Source of the DNA: an uncultured Bacteroidales bacterium
GTDB taxonomy: Bacteria; Bacteroidota; Bacteroidia; Bacteroidales; Paludibacteraceae
DNA: 64,000 nucleotides
Direction of reading: 5' to 3'
Assembly (NCBI GenBank): GCA_900319995.1
Contig: ONQO01000003.1
Coordinates: forward strand, 39,989 to 103,988
Part shown: positions 51,031 to 61,032 of the stretch, piece after piece
How the letters are laid out: every line of letters begins with the position of its first letter
Numbering within the stretch: position 1 is the first letter of the stretch
Program-made: the position numbers and the translations under genes
The notes under the pieces: generated by a model
The model's database searches: none
Told to the model about the DNA's origin: nothing
What the model saw: the letters and a program-made list of their open reading frames with translations, nothing else

Positions 51031-53571
51031 ATGCCCAGAACATCGTCCAAAAACAAAAATATAGCCAATTATCCGACAGAAGAGCGCGCTATCCGTGTAG
51101 AAAAGGCGTCATGGTGGGAGTCGGTGAAAGCGATAGCGATGAAACGTGAGACGCGCATGATAATCGGTGTGTTACTGTTGTTATTTTCCGTATTTGCGTT
51201 ATTGTCCTATTGTAGTTTCTTTTTCACGGGAGAAGCGGATCAAAGCGTATCCGACAAGAGTGCCATCAAGAATCTGTTAGGTTTACCCGGCGCTCGTTTG
51301 GCGCAATTCATGATAGACGGCACCTTCGGTTTTGTATCGATCGTCTTAGTAGTTATGCTTGGCATGTACGCGTTGCGTATCATGCACGTTATAAAGGATC
51401 TCCGAGCCATACGTCTTTTCTGCTGTAGTACATTTTGGACGTTATGGGGCGCTACGAGTTTAGGATTCCTTCAAAATGAAGTATTCAATTCTGTTGGAGA
51501 TTTCCGCTGGGGCGGCAAGTTCGGAGAATCCGCCTCCGGTAAATTAACCGGTTATGTACATGAGACAGGCACGATACTGATTCTGTTTGCCGTACTGATC
51601 ATATTTCTGATAGTGACGGATCCCAAATTTATAGACCGTTGCAAGTCTCTCGGTTTATGGATAGCGGAGAAGTTCCGCCGCAAGCCTCATCCCGAATCAC
51701 CAGAAATCCCTGTAGAGCCGGAACAACCGGAGCAACCGGAGACTCCTGAAAGTCCTGAAATACCGGAAGAAATCGTCATTAATGTTGAAAATCCTGAGCC
51801 GGAATCCCCGGAGGAAGACATCTCATTCACCATTGAGCCAGTGACCACCGAAGAGGAGGCAGAGGAGGTGCTTACCGATGGTCCTCTCGGCGACGAGCCA
51901 CTTCCACCAGACACGCCAGAAGTACCAGAAAAGGAAGGAGACCCGGACTTGGATATAAAGGATGTTATTACAGATGAGCTCTACACCAAGGACCCGGACA
52001 AGATATTGGAGAAATTAGGTCCTTATGATCCCCGAAAAGATTTGGAGTTCTACAAATTCCCAAGTCTTAACCTGCTGAAAGTGTATGATAATGAGGCGGC
52101 TCCTGTGATCAATGAAGACGAGCAACGCGCCAATGGTGCCCGAATAGTGACGACCCTGCGCAATTATGGCATAGAAATTGATAGCATCAAAGCGACCGTA
52201 GGTCCGACGGTAACATTGTACGAGATAATACCGAAAGCAGGCATACGCGTAGCAAAGATTCAGGCGTTGGAGAACGACATCATGATGAGTTTGTCCGCCA
52301 CAGGAATCCGTATTATTGCCCCTATGCCAGGCAAAGGAACGATTGGTATTGAAGTACCTAACGAGAAACCGCAAGTCGTGAGCATGCATTCGGTAATCGC
52401 TTCCAAACGATTCCAGGAAGAGCAAAAGATGAAGTTGCCGGTAGCGTACGGCCGTACGATAACCAATGAGGTTTTCATGTTCGATTTGGCGAAGACTCCT
52501 CACTTACTGGTAGCCGGAGCGACAGGAACGGGTAAGTCGGTAGCTATCAATGCGATAATAACTTCGTTGCTATACAAGAAACACCCGGCGGAGTTGAAAT
52601 TGGTAATGGTTGACCCGAAGATGGTAGAGTTTGCTCCATACAAGCCTTTGCTCAAGCACTACCTGGCGGCGATGCCGGACACGGATCCGGAGCAAATAGT
52701 GATTACTGAATGCGACCGTGTCATCAACACACTCAACAGTCTTGTTATAGAGATGGAGAACCGTTACAAGTTACTCATGGACGCCGGTGTGCGCAATTTA
52801 GAGGATTATAATGAGAAATTTGTGAAGCGTCGCTTGAATCCGAACAAATTGGTAGCAGAGAGTTTGCATCATCAGTATCTGCCTTATATTGTGATTATTA
52901 TCGACGAGTACGGTGATTTTATCATGCAAGCAGGCAAACAAGTAGAGACGCCGATAGCGCGTATCACCCAAAAAGCCCGTGCCGTAGGAATGCACATGAT
53001 TTTGGCGACGCAGCGTCCGTCGGTCAATATTGTGACTGGTGTCATCAAAGCGAATATCCCTACTCGAATTGCGCTGCGCACGCAGAGTGTGATAGACTCT
53101 CGTACAGTACTGGACGCCAAGGGTGCCGAACAGTTGATAGGTCGCGGAGACTCGCTGTATGCAGGTAACGCCAGTATCACCCGTGTCCAATGTGCGTTCG
53201 TGGACACGCCGGAAGTAGATGAGATCGTGTCTCATATCTCCAAACAACAGCGTTATTACGAGCCCTACCAATTGCCAGAATATGTGGGAGAAGGTGGTGA
53301 AAGCGAAGCGCTTGCTCCCGGCAGCGTAGATATGAAACGTCTGGATCCGATGTTCGCCGACGTAGCCCGCTACGTAGTGACCAAACAAGAGGGCTCTACG
53401 AGTCGTCTTCAACGCGCCTTCGAAATCGGTTATAACCGTGCAGGCAAACTAAGCGACCAACTGGAAGCCGCCGGAATAGTAGGTCCGAACAAAGGTCCGA
53501 AAGGTCGTGACGTGCTAATACAGGATTTGGACCAACTGGATAAACTGTTGGAAGAGTTGGGAGTAAAGTAA
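51031..53571 (+). CDS. ftsK: DNA translocase FtsK/SpoIIIE
   Basis: 846 residues. Four N-terminal membrane helices (about 45-200), a Pro/Glu-rich linker (about 220-300, PEQPEQPETPESPEIPEE), then the motor: Walker A AGATGTGKSVAINAI (about 490), Walker B IVIIIDEYGDF (about 625), ATQRPSVNIVTGVIKANIPTR, and a C-terminal gamma winged helix (YNRAGKLSDQLEAAGIVG). It pumps chromosome DNA through the division septum toward dif. Complete and of normal length. Confidence 0.97.
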   Translation: MPRTSSKNKNIANYPTEERAIRVEKASWWESVKAIAMKRETRMIIGVLLLLFSVFALLSYCSFFFTGEADQSVSDKSAIKNLLGLPGARLAQFMIDGTFGFVSIVLVVMLGMYALRIMHVIKDLRAIRLFCCSTFWTLWGATSLGFLQNEVFNSVGDFRWGGKFGESASGKLTGYVHETGTILILFAVLIIFLIVTDPKFIDRCKSLGLWIAEKFRRKPHPESPEIPVEPEQPEQPETPESPEIPEEIVINVENPEPESPEEDISFTIEPVTTEEEAEEVLTDGPLGDEPLPPDTPEVPEKEGDPDLDIKDVITDELYTKDPDKILEKLGPYDPRKDLEFYKFPSLNLLKVYDNEAAPVINEDEQRANGARIVTTLRNYGIEIDSIKATVGPTVTLYEIIPKAGIRVAKIQALENDIMMSLSATGIRIIAPMPGKGTIGIEVPNEKPQVVSMHSVIASKRFQEEQKMKLPVAYGRTITNEVFMFDLAKTPHLLVAGATGTGKSVAINAIITSLLYKKHPAELKLVMVDPKMVEFAPYKPLLKHYLAAMPDTDPEQIVITECDRVINTLNSLVIEMENRYKLLMDAGVRNLEDYNEKFVKRRLNPNKLVAESLHHQYLPYIVIIIDEYGDFIMQAGKQVETPIARITQKARAVGMHMILATQRPSVNIVTGVIKANIPTRIALRTQSVIDSRTVLDAKGAEQLIGRGDSLYAGNASITRVQCAFVDTPEVDEIVSHISKQQRYYEPYQLPEYVGEGGESEALAPGSVDMKRLDPMFADVARYVVTKQEGSTSRLQRAFEIGYNRAGKLSDQLEAAGIVGPNKGPKGRDVLIQDLDQLDKLLEELGVK

Positions 53572-53596
53572 CGGACGAGGAGACTTTATTGGAAGA

Positions 53597-54160
53597 ATGA
53601 AATTATTATTTATCATATTAACGGTTTTGAGTTCGTTTCTTGCGAAATTAGAGAAGAGTACGTTCAAGACTGACTACACAGCGACAGTAGAGGAAGAGGC
53701 GAGTTCTCCGATGAACTACCCCGGAACGATTACTATGCAGGGTCGTCAATTTCTGTTGTCGATGTCGGGTACCACCGCCGCCTACGACGGTAAGACGATG
53801 TATATGTTTTCCGAAGAAACGGATGAGTTGACGCTGACCACTCCGACCGACGAGGAATTAGTGGAAAGTAATCCTTTGCTATTTGCGAAAGAGATGTCAG
53901 AAAGTTGTACTGTGACAGAACGGGCAAGCAAGGATGGGCAACAAACAATTATTACCTTGACCCCAAAAGACCAGTCAAGCGGCATCAACCGTTTCGTTCT
54001 GCATGTCCGCAATGCGGATTTGGCGCCCATGAAAGTGGAAGTAAAAGAAAACAAAGCTGTTTCACGAATCGTGTTTAATAATCCGGCATTTATCCCTACT
54101 CCCCCTTCATTCGTCATCGAACCGGAGGAAACCACATTTGTGAATGATTTGAGATTTTGA
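53597..54160 (+). CDS. LolA-like lipoprotein carrier protein
   Basis: 187 residues with an N-terminal signal sequence. GTITMQGRQFLLSMSG, YDGKTMYMFSEETDELTLTTP and a C-terminal FVI...FVNDLRF resemble the LolA beta-barrel half that ferries lipoproteins across the periplasm. Similarity is moderate. It follows ftsK after 25 bases, a common Bacteroidota order (ftsK-lolA). Confidence 0.75.
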   Translation: MKLLFIILTVLSSFLAKLEKSTFKTDYTATVEEEASSPMNYPGTITMQGRQFLLSMSGTTAAYDGKTMYMFSEETDELTLTTPTDEELVESNPLLFAKEMSESCTVTERASKDGQQTIITLTPKDQSSGINRFVLHVRNADLAPMKVEVKENKAVSRIVFNNPAFIPTPPSFVIEPEETTFVNDLRF

Positions 54161-54169
54161 AGAAGAAAT

Positions 54170-55099
54170 ATGAAAGTAAAATGTTTGATTATCGGTAGCG
54201 GTCCGGCAGGTTATACTGCAGCTATTTACGCTTCTCGTGCTAACATGGCCCCTGTATTGATTGAAGGTCCTCAATTAGGAGGCCAACTGACTACCACCAC
54301 TGAAGTAGAGAATTTTCCCGGCTATCCGGATGGGGTGGATTCGTTCACTATTATGGATGATATGCGTCGCCAGGCAAAGCGTTTCGGCACAGTATTCGTT
54401 TCCGGCATCGTAACAAAAGTAGATTTTTCCGTATCTCCCAAACGGGTTATTGTGGAAGACGAGATTGAATACGAAGCCGATACGGTTATCGTAGCGACGG
54501 GCGCAAGTGCCAAATATTTAGGAATCGAGAGCGAGCGTACTTTCCGCGGCCGCGGAGTGAGTGCTTGTGCTACGTGCGACGGTTTCTTTTACCGGAAAAA
54601 GACCGTAGCCGTAGTAGGCGGTGGCGACACAGCCTGCGAAGAAGCCAATTATCTGGCAGGATTGTGCGAGAAAGTGTATATGATAGTCCGCAAGCCCTAT
54701 CTTCGTGCATCGGAAATCATGCAACAACGCGTATTGAACAATCCGAAAATAGAAGTTCTGTTCGAGCACAACACCATTCAACTGACCGGTGAAGGGAAAG
54801 TGCAAGGAGTAGATCTCGTCTATCGAAAAGGCGAGCCTGACGAGGAAATGCGCCATATAGCCATAGACGGTTTCTTCCTGGCAATCGGTCACCACCCTAA
54901 TACCGAGTTGTTCAAAGAATACCTGACCCGCGATGCGGAAGGGTATATCATCGTGGAGGGAGACAGCCCACGCACGAATGTGCCGGGTGTTTTTGCCGCC
55001 GGTGATTGTGCCGATCCGCATTACCGTCAAGCAGTTGTGGCCGCAGGTTCAGGAGCAAAAGCTGCTATCGAAGCAGACAAATACATTAAAACTTTATAA
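54170..55099 (+). CDS. trxB: Thioredoxin reductase
   Basis: 309 residues. FAD-binding IIGSGPAGYTAAIYASRANM, redox pair in ACATCDGFF (about residues 133-141), NADPH-binding VVGGGDTACEEA and C-terminal GVFAAGDC. It passes electrons from NADPH to thioredoxin. Nine bases after the LolA-like gene. Confidence 0.96.
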   Translation: MKVKCLIIGSGPAGYTAAIYASRANMAPVLIEGPQLGGQLTTTTEVENFPGYPDGVDSFTIMDDMRRQAKRFGTVFVSGIVTKVDFSVSPKRVIVEDEIEYEADTVIVATGASAKYLGIESERTFRGRGVSACATCDGFFYRKKTVAVVGGGDTACEEANYLAGLCEKVYMIVRKPYLRASEIMQQRVLNNPKIEVLFEHNTIQLTGEGKVQGVDLVYRKGEPDEEMRHIAIDGFFLAIGHHPNTELFKEYLTRDAEGYIIVEGDSPRTNVPGVFAAGDCADPHYRQAVVAAGSGAKAAIEADKYIKTL

Positions 55100-55124
55100 T
55101 AAATTTATCTAACAAAACCAAATT

Positions 55125-55568
55125 ATGTCAAGTGTAAACAAAGTGATTTTAATTGGTAACGTAGGCGCAGATCCGGAAGTACGTTACCTGGACAGAGGCG
55201 TAGCAATCGCAAACTTCAATTTAGCGACCACCGAGCGTGGTTACACGATGCAGAACGGGACACAGGTTCCCGACGTAACCGAATGGCACTCCATTGTATT
55301 ATGGCGCAATCTCGCCGAATGGGCTCAACAGAATCTCCGCAAAAGCATGAAAGTGTACGTAGAAGGCAAACTGAAAACTCGTGCATGGGAGAAAGACGGT
55401 CAAATCAGACGCAAGACGGAAGTGATTGCAGAGAACATCCAGATTCTGTACCGTCCAGATCAATATAGAAACGGTGTAGAAAGTCTCCGATCGAAAAATG
55501 AAAGCGACGAAGCCGTTCAACAGTCACAAACAAGCATAGAAGATTCTGATTTTAACGATATTTTCTGA
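55125..55568 (+). CDS. ssb: Single-stranded DNA-binding protein
   Basis: 147 residues. An OB-fold with VNKVILIGNVGADPEVRYLD and YVEGKLKTRAWEKDG, and an acidic tail ending DSDFNDIF, the partner-binding tip (family form DDDIPF). It coats ssDNA in replication and repair. Confidence 0.96.
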   Translation: MSSVNKVILIGNVGADPEVRYLDRGVAIANFNLATTERGYTMQNGTQVPDVTEWHSIVLWRNLAEWAQQNLRKSMKVYVEGKLKTRAWEKDGQIRRKTEVIAENIQILYRPDQYRNGVESLRSKNESDEAVQQSQTSIEDSDFNDIF

Positions 55569-55580
55569 TAAAGAAACGAT

Positions 55581-56525
55581 ATGACCAACAAGGAACGATA
55601 TGCCGAGTGGGTCGCGAAACAAGAGTACGTGCCTATCTCAATGATGCCGTGGTGGCTGGATTCTGTCTGCGCGGGGAAGGAATGGAATGTATTGTTCGCA
55701 GAAGACGAGAACAATAATATTCTGGGTGCGATGCCGTACTTGCTTTGCAAACGTGCGTGGTTCAAATATATCAGTATGCCCCCCCTATCCCAGACAGCAG
55801 GTATCTGGGTGACAGCGGAAGTGACGTCAGATCGTTGGAAAACAGCGGAAGTATGCCGTCAATTCAAGGAGCAACTGGATGCTATGAGCCTAACGTACTA
55901 CTACCAGCAGTATCTTCCCGGAAGTCTATGCGTGGACGCGATGCGTGGTCTTGGGTTCAAGATCAAAGAGCATGTCACCTACTGTGTGAACGACTTAAGC
56001 GACATGGACGTACTCCTGAAATCGTTCAGCAAAGAGAAACACAGGTTATTGCAAAAATCGTCAACACTGCATGTCGAACACGTCATGGAGATTGAGGATT
56101 TCTGCCGGTTCTACGCACAATGTCAGAAAACGGACAGGCATCTTCCCCGCTACAGCCGCGAGTTTTTGGTGGTTTTGGAGCGCAAAGCACGCCGTCTTCA
56201 CCAATGCGAGATTATGAGCATATGCAACGCGGAAGGTGTACCTTACGCGGCTGCATTGCTCCTATGGGACAAACGCAGTCTATATTATATAATACCCGCC
56301 TCCGACATTATTTTCAATGAATCCGGAGCGGCTGTCCTATTGGTACTTGAAGCGATGAAATTGGCGCGTGAGAAACATGTGCATTTTGATTTCTACCATA
56401 CAGATCACCATGCCGCCAAAGACTTCATGCAGTACGGTACCGTACCTGTCAGTTTCTATTCCGTCGAGCGGTCATACAAAGCCCTTCCTGCTTTTATCAT
56501 CCGATGCGTACAGCGTTTTACATAG
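55581..56525 (+). CDS. GNAT/FemAB-like acyltransferase 1
   Basis: 314 residues. The pattern PWWLDSVCAGKEWNVLFAED, FSKEKHRLLQKS, PYAAALLLWDKRSLYYI and HVHFDFY matches the FemAB/BioF2-like acetyltransferase group that modifies cell-surface sugars or attaches amino acids. It is paralogous to the protein at 57327. First of five tightly packed genes (overlaps 4-29 bases), 12 bases after ssb. Confidence 0.8.
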   Translation: MTNKERYAEWVAKQEYVPISMMPWWLDSVCAGKEWNVLFAEDENNNILGAMPYLLCKRAWFKYISMPPLSQTAGIWVTAEVTSDRWKTAEVCRQFKEQLDAMSLTYYYQQYLPGSLCVDAMRGLGFKIKEHVTYCVNDLSDMDVLLKSFSKEKHRLLQKSSTLHVEHVMEIEDFCRFYAQCQKTDRHLPRYSREFLVVLERKARRLHQCEIMSICNAEGVPYAAALLLWDKRSLYYIIPASDIIFNESGAAVLLVLEAMKLAREKHVHFDFYHTDHHAAKDFMQYGTVPVSFYSVERSYKALPAFIIRCVQRFT

Positions 56526-57334
56526 CTGCTAAATGCCTTCCCGTTCACGAAGAAGCATGGTGGCAACGGAAAGCCGGACGGCACGTTATATGCCTTTTTT
56601 ATCATGCAGTAAGCGATACGCCCCTGCCTCATATCAGTCCTCTATATCGTCATCGTACGGAGAAAGAATTCCGGGCAGATATTGATTGGCTGACAGCACA
56701 TTACACCCCTATCCGCTGGAGCGAGATAGACCGCTATGAACAGGAGAGGCGCCCTGCTTTCTGCCTTACGTTTGATGACGGGCTAAAAGAGTTTTACACG
56801 ATTGCAGCCCCGATTCTGGAGGAAAAGCATGTTCCGTGCGTTTGTTTTCTGAACAGCGCATTCGTGGACAACCGTGATTTAATGTTCCGCTATAAAGAAG
56901 CGCTGCAACTGCAAGGTATCGATTGGCGGCGTTTTCTACGCGAAGAGCAGCCCTATCTGACTCTCGCACAGATACGGGATTTGCAGTCACGCGGATTCGA
57001 GTTCGGCAGCCACAGTATCGATCATCCGCATTTTGAACAATTGACAATAGAGGAACAGTTGACACAGACAATTGAATGTGGTCGTGCTCTGAGGCGACAC
57101 CTGACTCTTCCTCATCGTCTTTTTGCTTTTCCGTTCGGCCAGGCGGGGCTTTCCCCTCTTGCTCTGGCAGTACAGAAGGGAACGCACGAAGCCGTTTTCG
57201 GAACAGCCAACATGCGTCCGGCAGGAAGGAACATGTACAACCGCATCGCCATGGATGATACATCCATGCCTGTTCAAGATATCATCCACGGAGAATACCT
57301 ACGCGAAACAGCACACCGCATACTACATGTCTAA
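56504..57334 (+). CDS. Polysaccharide deacetylase (NodB-like)
   Basis: 276 residues. Metal site TFDDG (about residue 90) and HSIDHPH (HxxxH, about residue 170) of carbohydrate esterase family 4; also GRALRRHL and FAFPFG. It removes acetyl groups from N-acetylated sugars. It overlaps the first acyltransferase by 22 bases and the second by 8, so expression is coupled. Confidence 0.9.
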   Translation: MRTAFYIAAKCLPVHEEAWWQRKAGRHVICLFYHAVSDTPLPHISPLYRHRTEKEFRADIDWLTAHYTPIRWSEIDRYEQERRPAFCLTFDDGLKEFYTIAAPILEEKHVPCVCFLNSAFVDNRDLMFRYKEALQLQGIDWRRFLREEQPYLTLAQIRDLQSRGFEFGSHSIDHPHFEQLTIEEQLTQTIECGRALRRHLTLPHRLFAFPFGQAGLSPLALAVQKGTHEAVFGTANMRPAGRNMYNRIAMDDTSMPVQDIIHGEYLRETAHRILHV

Positions 57335-58259
57335 CCGCGAAAAATATACCCGCTTGTGCGAACAGGAGGAACTGCCTTTGCACGCACAAGCATGGTGGTG
57401 GGAGATGGCAAGCACCGGCAAAGAGTGGGATGCCATCTTACTTGAAGACGCCAAGGGAAATATCACGGCAGCTATGCCTTTCCATCTGGTTCGGCGTTTG
57501 GGAATACCCGCGGTTCTTATGCCAGTCCACACGCAGTATCACTATGTCTATACGGCACCCGATGCCCCGCCGGATATCTACACGCACCTTGTGCAAACAT
57601 TTGAAGAGACTTGCCGGAAGAGACATATAGGATGGATTCAGTTACAGGGGTTTTATCCCGCTCCTTTGCTTGACGCATTCCATGCAAGCGGATTTGACGT
57701 AACCGAACGGGTGACGTACCGGATAGATGCTGTTCCTTCACGGCAAGAGATGGAGGCGCTTTTCTCGGAGAACAAAAGGCGTCAGTTACGCAAAGCGGTT
57801 AATCTCCATGTGGAGGATATGACGGTTGAAGCGTTTTACCGTTTCCACCACGCATGCATGGAAGCTCAAGGCAAACGGATTGATTATTCCGCATCGTGGG
57901 CGAGGTCAGTATTGCACGAAGCCGTAGCACGCCGTCAAGGCCGTCTCATAGCTGCACAAAATGCCAACGGAAGAACATTGGCGGCGATGTTTTTAGCATG
58001 GGATAACAAGCAATGCTACTACCTGCTTCCCTCATACGATCCAATGTTCAAGAAAAGTGGCGCGATGGCATGGCTAACCGCGCAGGCGCTGGAAGAAGCG
58101 CATCGGAAAGGACTGCAGTTTGATTTCGAAGGCAGCATGATTCCGTCTATCGCATCTTCATACAAGCAGTTTGGCGGACGTCCCATCACCTATCATCGTA
58201 TGGAGAAATTTCTTAACCCTTTTATCCGCGTAGCAGTACGGCTGCGTCAACGCTTATGA
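57327..58259 (+). CDS. GNAT/FemAB-like acyltransferase 2
   Basis: 310 residues from ATG 57327, which overlaps the deacetylase end by 8 bases; a longer frame from 57123 runs inside the deacetylase and is unlikely. Same design as the protein at 55581: WWWEMASTGKEWDAILLEDA, FSENKRRQLRKA, MFLAWDNKQCYYLLPSYDP, LQFDFEGSM. It probably acts on a different acceptor of the same surface glycan. Confidence 0.82.
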   Translation: MSNREKYTRLCEQEELPLHAQAWWWEMASTGKEWDAILLEDAKGNITAAMPFHLVRRLGIPAVLMPVHTQYHYVYTAPDAPPDIYTHLVQTFEETCRKRHIGWIQLQGFYPAPLLDAFHASGFDVTERVTYRIDAVPSRQEMEALFSENKRRQLRKAVNLHVEDMTVEAFYRFHHACMEAQGKRIDYSASWARSVLHEAVARRQGRLIAAQNANGRTLAAMFLAWDNKQCYYLLPSYDPMFKKSGAMAWLTAQALEEAHRKGLQFDFEGSMIPSIASSYKQFGGRPITYHRMEKFLNPFIRVAVRLRQRL

Positions 58260-59311
58260 GAGTCCTTTTTCTAACCCCATGGTATCCGTCAGCCAATGAC
58301 GCTATGTTAGGTCTCTTTGTGCAGAAACACGCAGAGGCAGTACGTGCATTGGGAGTGGATGTACAGGTTATATTTTCACAGAGTTGGCGTGGCACGTGGC
58401 GTCAATGGAGGGCATTGCGGCGTATCGGATGGATGCCGGATATTGTTCAACTGAATGTCGTCCAGAAACAGGGTGCACTGGCACTATGGCTCAAACAGCA
58501 CTTTCATATTCCTTATATCATCATTGAGCACTGGAGTGGATATCTTCCTGAAAACGGGCAATTCAAGCAATTACACCTTGTAAAAAAACGTTTCATGCGC
58601 CGCGTTTGCAGCGAAGCAGAGAGTGTATGGACTGTCAGTCAACCGCTGCAGCAAGCCATGCAAAACTGCGGTATGAAAGCCAAACAATGGGGAACTATTG
58701 ACAATGTAGTGGACGATTTTTTCTTCCAGAAACCCAATTCTACGAATCATCCTTTAGTCCCTCCAGATCGGAAAGTTCTCCTGCATATCAGTTGTTTTGA
58801 CGAGAGGGCGAAGAACGTTACGGGACTGTTGCGTGCAGCCAAAATGCTATCCGAGAGAAGAAAAGACTGGCTGTTGGTTTTAGTCGGAACCGGCATTGAC
58901 TATCAGGAATGCAGGCATTACGCGGATGCTTTGGGTTTGATTCAAAACGGTCTTGTGCAATTCACGGGCGAACAAACTCCGCAACAAGTGGCCGAGTGGA
59001 TGTATAACGCAGATGCGCTGGTGCTCTCCAGTCGTTATGAGACCTATGGTGTGGTGCTCGCCGAAGCTGCCGCAGCAAGATTACCGATACTCAGCACACC
59101 GGTTGGGATAGCCCAAGAACTCTCCGATCTCATTGTTCCGCAAGAGATTGCGCAGAACAAACCCGGACGGTTTGCCGAATTCATGGAAACAATCCTATGG
59201 TCCAAAGAGCAGAAGCCGAAGAACAATGACACCGCCAACCGTTTCTCTGCACAAACCATAGGAGCAAAACTCAAATCAATCTATGATAGCAGTCTGCATA
59301 ACAACTTATAA
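58256..59311 (+). CDS. Glycosyltransferase, family 4
   Basis: 351 residues, GT-B fold. LFLTPWYPSANDAMLGLFVQKH at the start and the C-terminal SSRYETYGVVLAEAAAARLPI (nucleotide-sugar-binding E..G...EA motif, about residue 260) are typical of GT4. The start overlaps the acyltransferase by 4 bases. It builds a surface glycan with the neighbouring genes. Confidence 0.9.
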   Translation: MRVLFLTPWYPSANDAMLGLFVQKHAEAVRALGVDVQVIFSQSWRGTWRQWRALRRIGWMPDIVQLNVVQKQGALALWLKQHFHIPYIIIEHWSGYLPENGQFKQLHLVKKRFMRRVCSEAESVWTVSQPLQQAMQNCGMKAKQWGTIDNVVDDFFFQKPNSTNHPLVPPDRKVLLHISCFDERAKNVTGLLRAAKMLSERRKDWLLVLVGTGIDYQECRHYADALGLIQNGLVQFTGEQTPQQVAEWMYNADALVLSSRYETYGVVLAEAAAARLPILSTPVGIAQELSDLIVPQEIAQNKPGRFAEFMETILWSKEQKPKNNDTANRFSAQTIGAKLKSIYDSSLHNNL

Positions 59312-60233
59312 TCATGAGTCCTATATAGCGCAGTGTTTGGACAGCGTATTTGCACAGGTGTGCGACGAGCCCATCCGTATCTATATCGGAGACGATTGCT
59401 CGACAGACAACACTGCCACCATTTGCAGGCACTATGCGGCAACAGATAAACGTATCGTGTATGTGCGCAGAGATTCGAATTGCGGACTGACAAACAATAC
59501 CATCGACCTGTATCGACTTATCATGGCGGATGGATGCGATTATATCGCAATGCTGGACGGTGATGATTGGTGGACGGACACGCACAAACTGCAACTGCAA
59601 ACCGATTATCTGCGTACCCATCCGGAAACAGGATTCGTACACACGAACGGTCGCACGATAACCGGTTCGCACAAATGGACATTCGGACAGCGCGAAGGCG
59701 TGTACGGCGTGGATTCTCCGGGATTCGCCAACTGTACGGTTATGTTCCGAACCAGTTTGTTGAATGACCAACTGTTAGCAGATATCGAAGCGCAACATTT
59801 CCTTTGGCTCGATTACCCGCTTTACGGCGTTTTTTACCAACAGACCAAGTGGGTGTACCTGCCGCAGCAAACAGCAGTATGGAGAGATCATATATCTGTT
59901 TCCCAACCCGAAACAGCACAGTCAGCCCTGCGCTTGCGAGAAGAAAGATGCCGCATGTGGAAATGGCTTGAATCCCGATTCCCGGGCAAAACCGGATGGA
60001 CGGAGCAAGACGAAAAAGAATATCTGTTATCAGAAAGGCTGACTATTATCTATATTTTTAACGATAGAAATTTAGTCACGACGGAGATGTTGAATGACTG
60101 GAAACCGGCAAAATGGAAACAACGAATCAAACAAAAAGCACTAAAAAATAGTGTATTCTATACTATTTTGCAAAAAATCTCACTTTTATTTGCGTATTTG
60201 AGAAAAAAGTTGTACCTTTGTAGCCGATTTTAA
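59283..60233 (+). CDS. Glycosyltransferase, family 2
   Basis: 316 residues. The GT-A core starts at once: VCITTYNHESYIAQCL, IYIGDDCSTDNT, and AMLDGDDWW (DxD-type metal site, about residue 92). No membrane helix. It overlaps the GT4 gene by 29 bases and is last in the glycan cluster; the tonB promoter lies within its 3' end. Confidence 0.9.
   Translation: MIAVCITTYNHESYIAQCLDSVFAQVCDEPIRIYIGDDCSTDNTATICRHYAATDKRIVYVRRDSNCGLTNNTIDLYRLIMADGCDYIAMLDGDDWWTDTHKLQLQTDYLRTHPETGFVHTNGRTITGSHKWTFGQREGVYGVDSPGFANCTVMFRTSLLNDQLLADIEAQHFLWLDYPLYGVFYQQTKWVYLPQQTAVWRDHISVSQPETAQSALRLREERCRMWKWLESRFPGKTGWTEQDEKEYLLSERLTIIYIFNDRNLVTTEMLNDWKPAKWKQRIKQKALKNSVFYTILQKISLLFAYLRKKLYLCSRF
60189..60221 (+). promoter_or_regulatory. 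tonB promoter inside the 3' end of the glycosyltransferase gene
   Basis: TTTG (60189), 20 bases, TACCTTTGT (60213-60221). Confidence 0.78.
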
Positions 60234-60306
60234 TCGAGGGCTTTGTGTGTCCGTGAAAAATCACAGATTAACCGATTTTAATCAAGAACTTAAAAAGACA
60301 CGAGAT

Positions 60307-60987
60307 ATGCATATCAAAAAATCAGAAAAAGCCAGTTTGGAAAAGGACAAACTCATCTATGTGTTGATGGGTCTGGTTTTCGTGCTCAGCCTCGTTTATG
60401 TAGCGCTGGAGTGGACAAAGCGTGAGGTGACCACGTATGAAGTGCAGGACGAAGAGTTCCTCTTTGAGGATGAATTGGATATCCAGCAGACGTCCCAAGA
60501 GACGCCTCCTCCTCCCCCACCCCCTGCCGTACAAGAGGTTGAGGTATTGAACGTTGTGGAAGACAATGTGGAGACCGAATCAATCGAAGTTAACGCGGAG
60601 GATGACAAAACAGAAGAAGTAGTTATTGCAGCCCCGGTAGAGGCTCCTGTGGAGGAAGAGGAAGAAGAAGTCATCTTCGTGGTCGTTGAATCCATGCCGG
60701 AATTCCCGGGAGGACAGCAAGCGCTCTTCAAGTTCCTCAGCGAGAATGTGAAGTATCCGGTTATTGCCCAGGAGAACGGTATCCAAGGACGTGTAATATG
60801 CCAGTTCGTGGTTAACAAAGACGGTTCGATTGTGGACGTAGAGGTTGTACGCTCCGGTGGTGACGCTTCATTGGATAAAGAGGCCGTTCGGGTCATCAAA
60901 TCCATGCCGAAATGGAAACCCGGTAAGCAGCGCGGCAAACCTGTACGCGTGAAATATACGGTACCGGTTAATTTCAAACTGCAATAA
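60307..60987 (+). CDS. tonB: TonB energy-transducing protein
   Basis: 226 residues from ATG 60307; an earlier GTG at 60247 lies in the leader. Cytoplasmic start MHIKKSEKASLEKDK, membrane helix (about 17-37), a Pro run (PPPPPPP, about residue 72), an acidic linker, and the TonB C-terminal domain: FPGGQQALFKFLSENVKYP, GRVICQFVVNKDGSI, VIKSMPKWKPGKQRGK. It transmits proton-motive force to outer-membrane transporters. Confidence 0.92.
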   Translation: MHIKKSEKASLEKDKLIYVLMGLVFVLSLVYVALEWTKREVTTYEVQDEEFLFEDELDIQQTSQETPPPPPPPAVQEVEVLNVVEDNVETESIEVNAEDDKTEEVVIAAPVEAPVEEEEEEVIFVVVESMPEFPGGQQALFKFLSENVKYPVIAQENGIQGRVICQFVVNKDGSIVDVEVVRSGGDASLDKEAVRVIKSMPKWKPGKQRGKPVRVKYTVPVNFKLQ

Positions 60988-61032
60988 TGTGAGGTTAATT
61001 TGCGTAACGCAAACAACACGGCATAGCCGTCT

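Noticed and set aside
57123-57326. N-terminal 68-codon extension of acyltransferase 2
   Set aside because: It overlaps the end of the deacetylase gene in another frame; the paralogue at 55581 starts at the position equivalent to ATG 57327.
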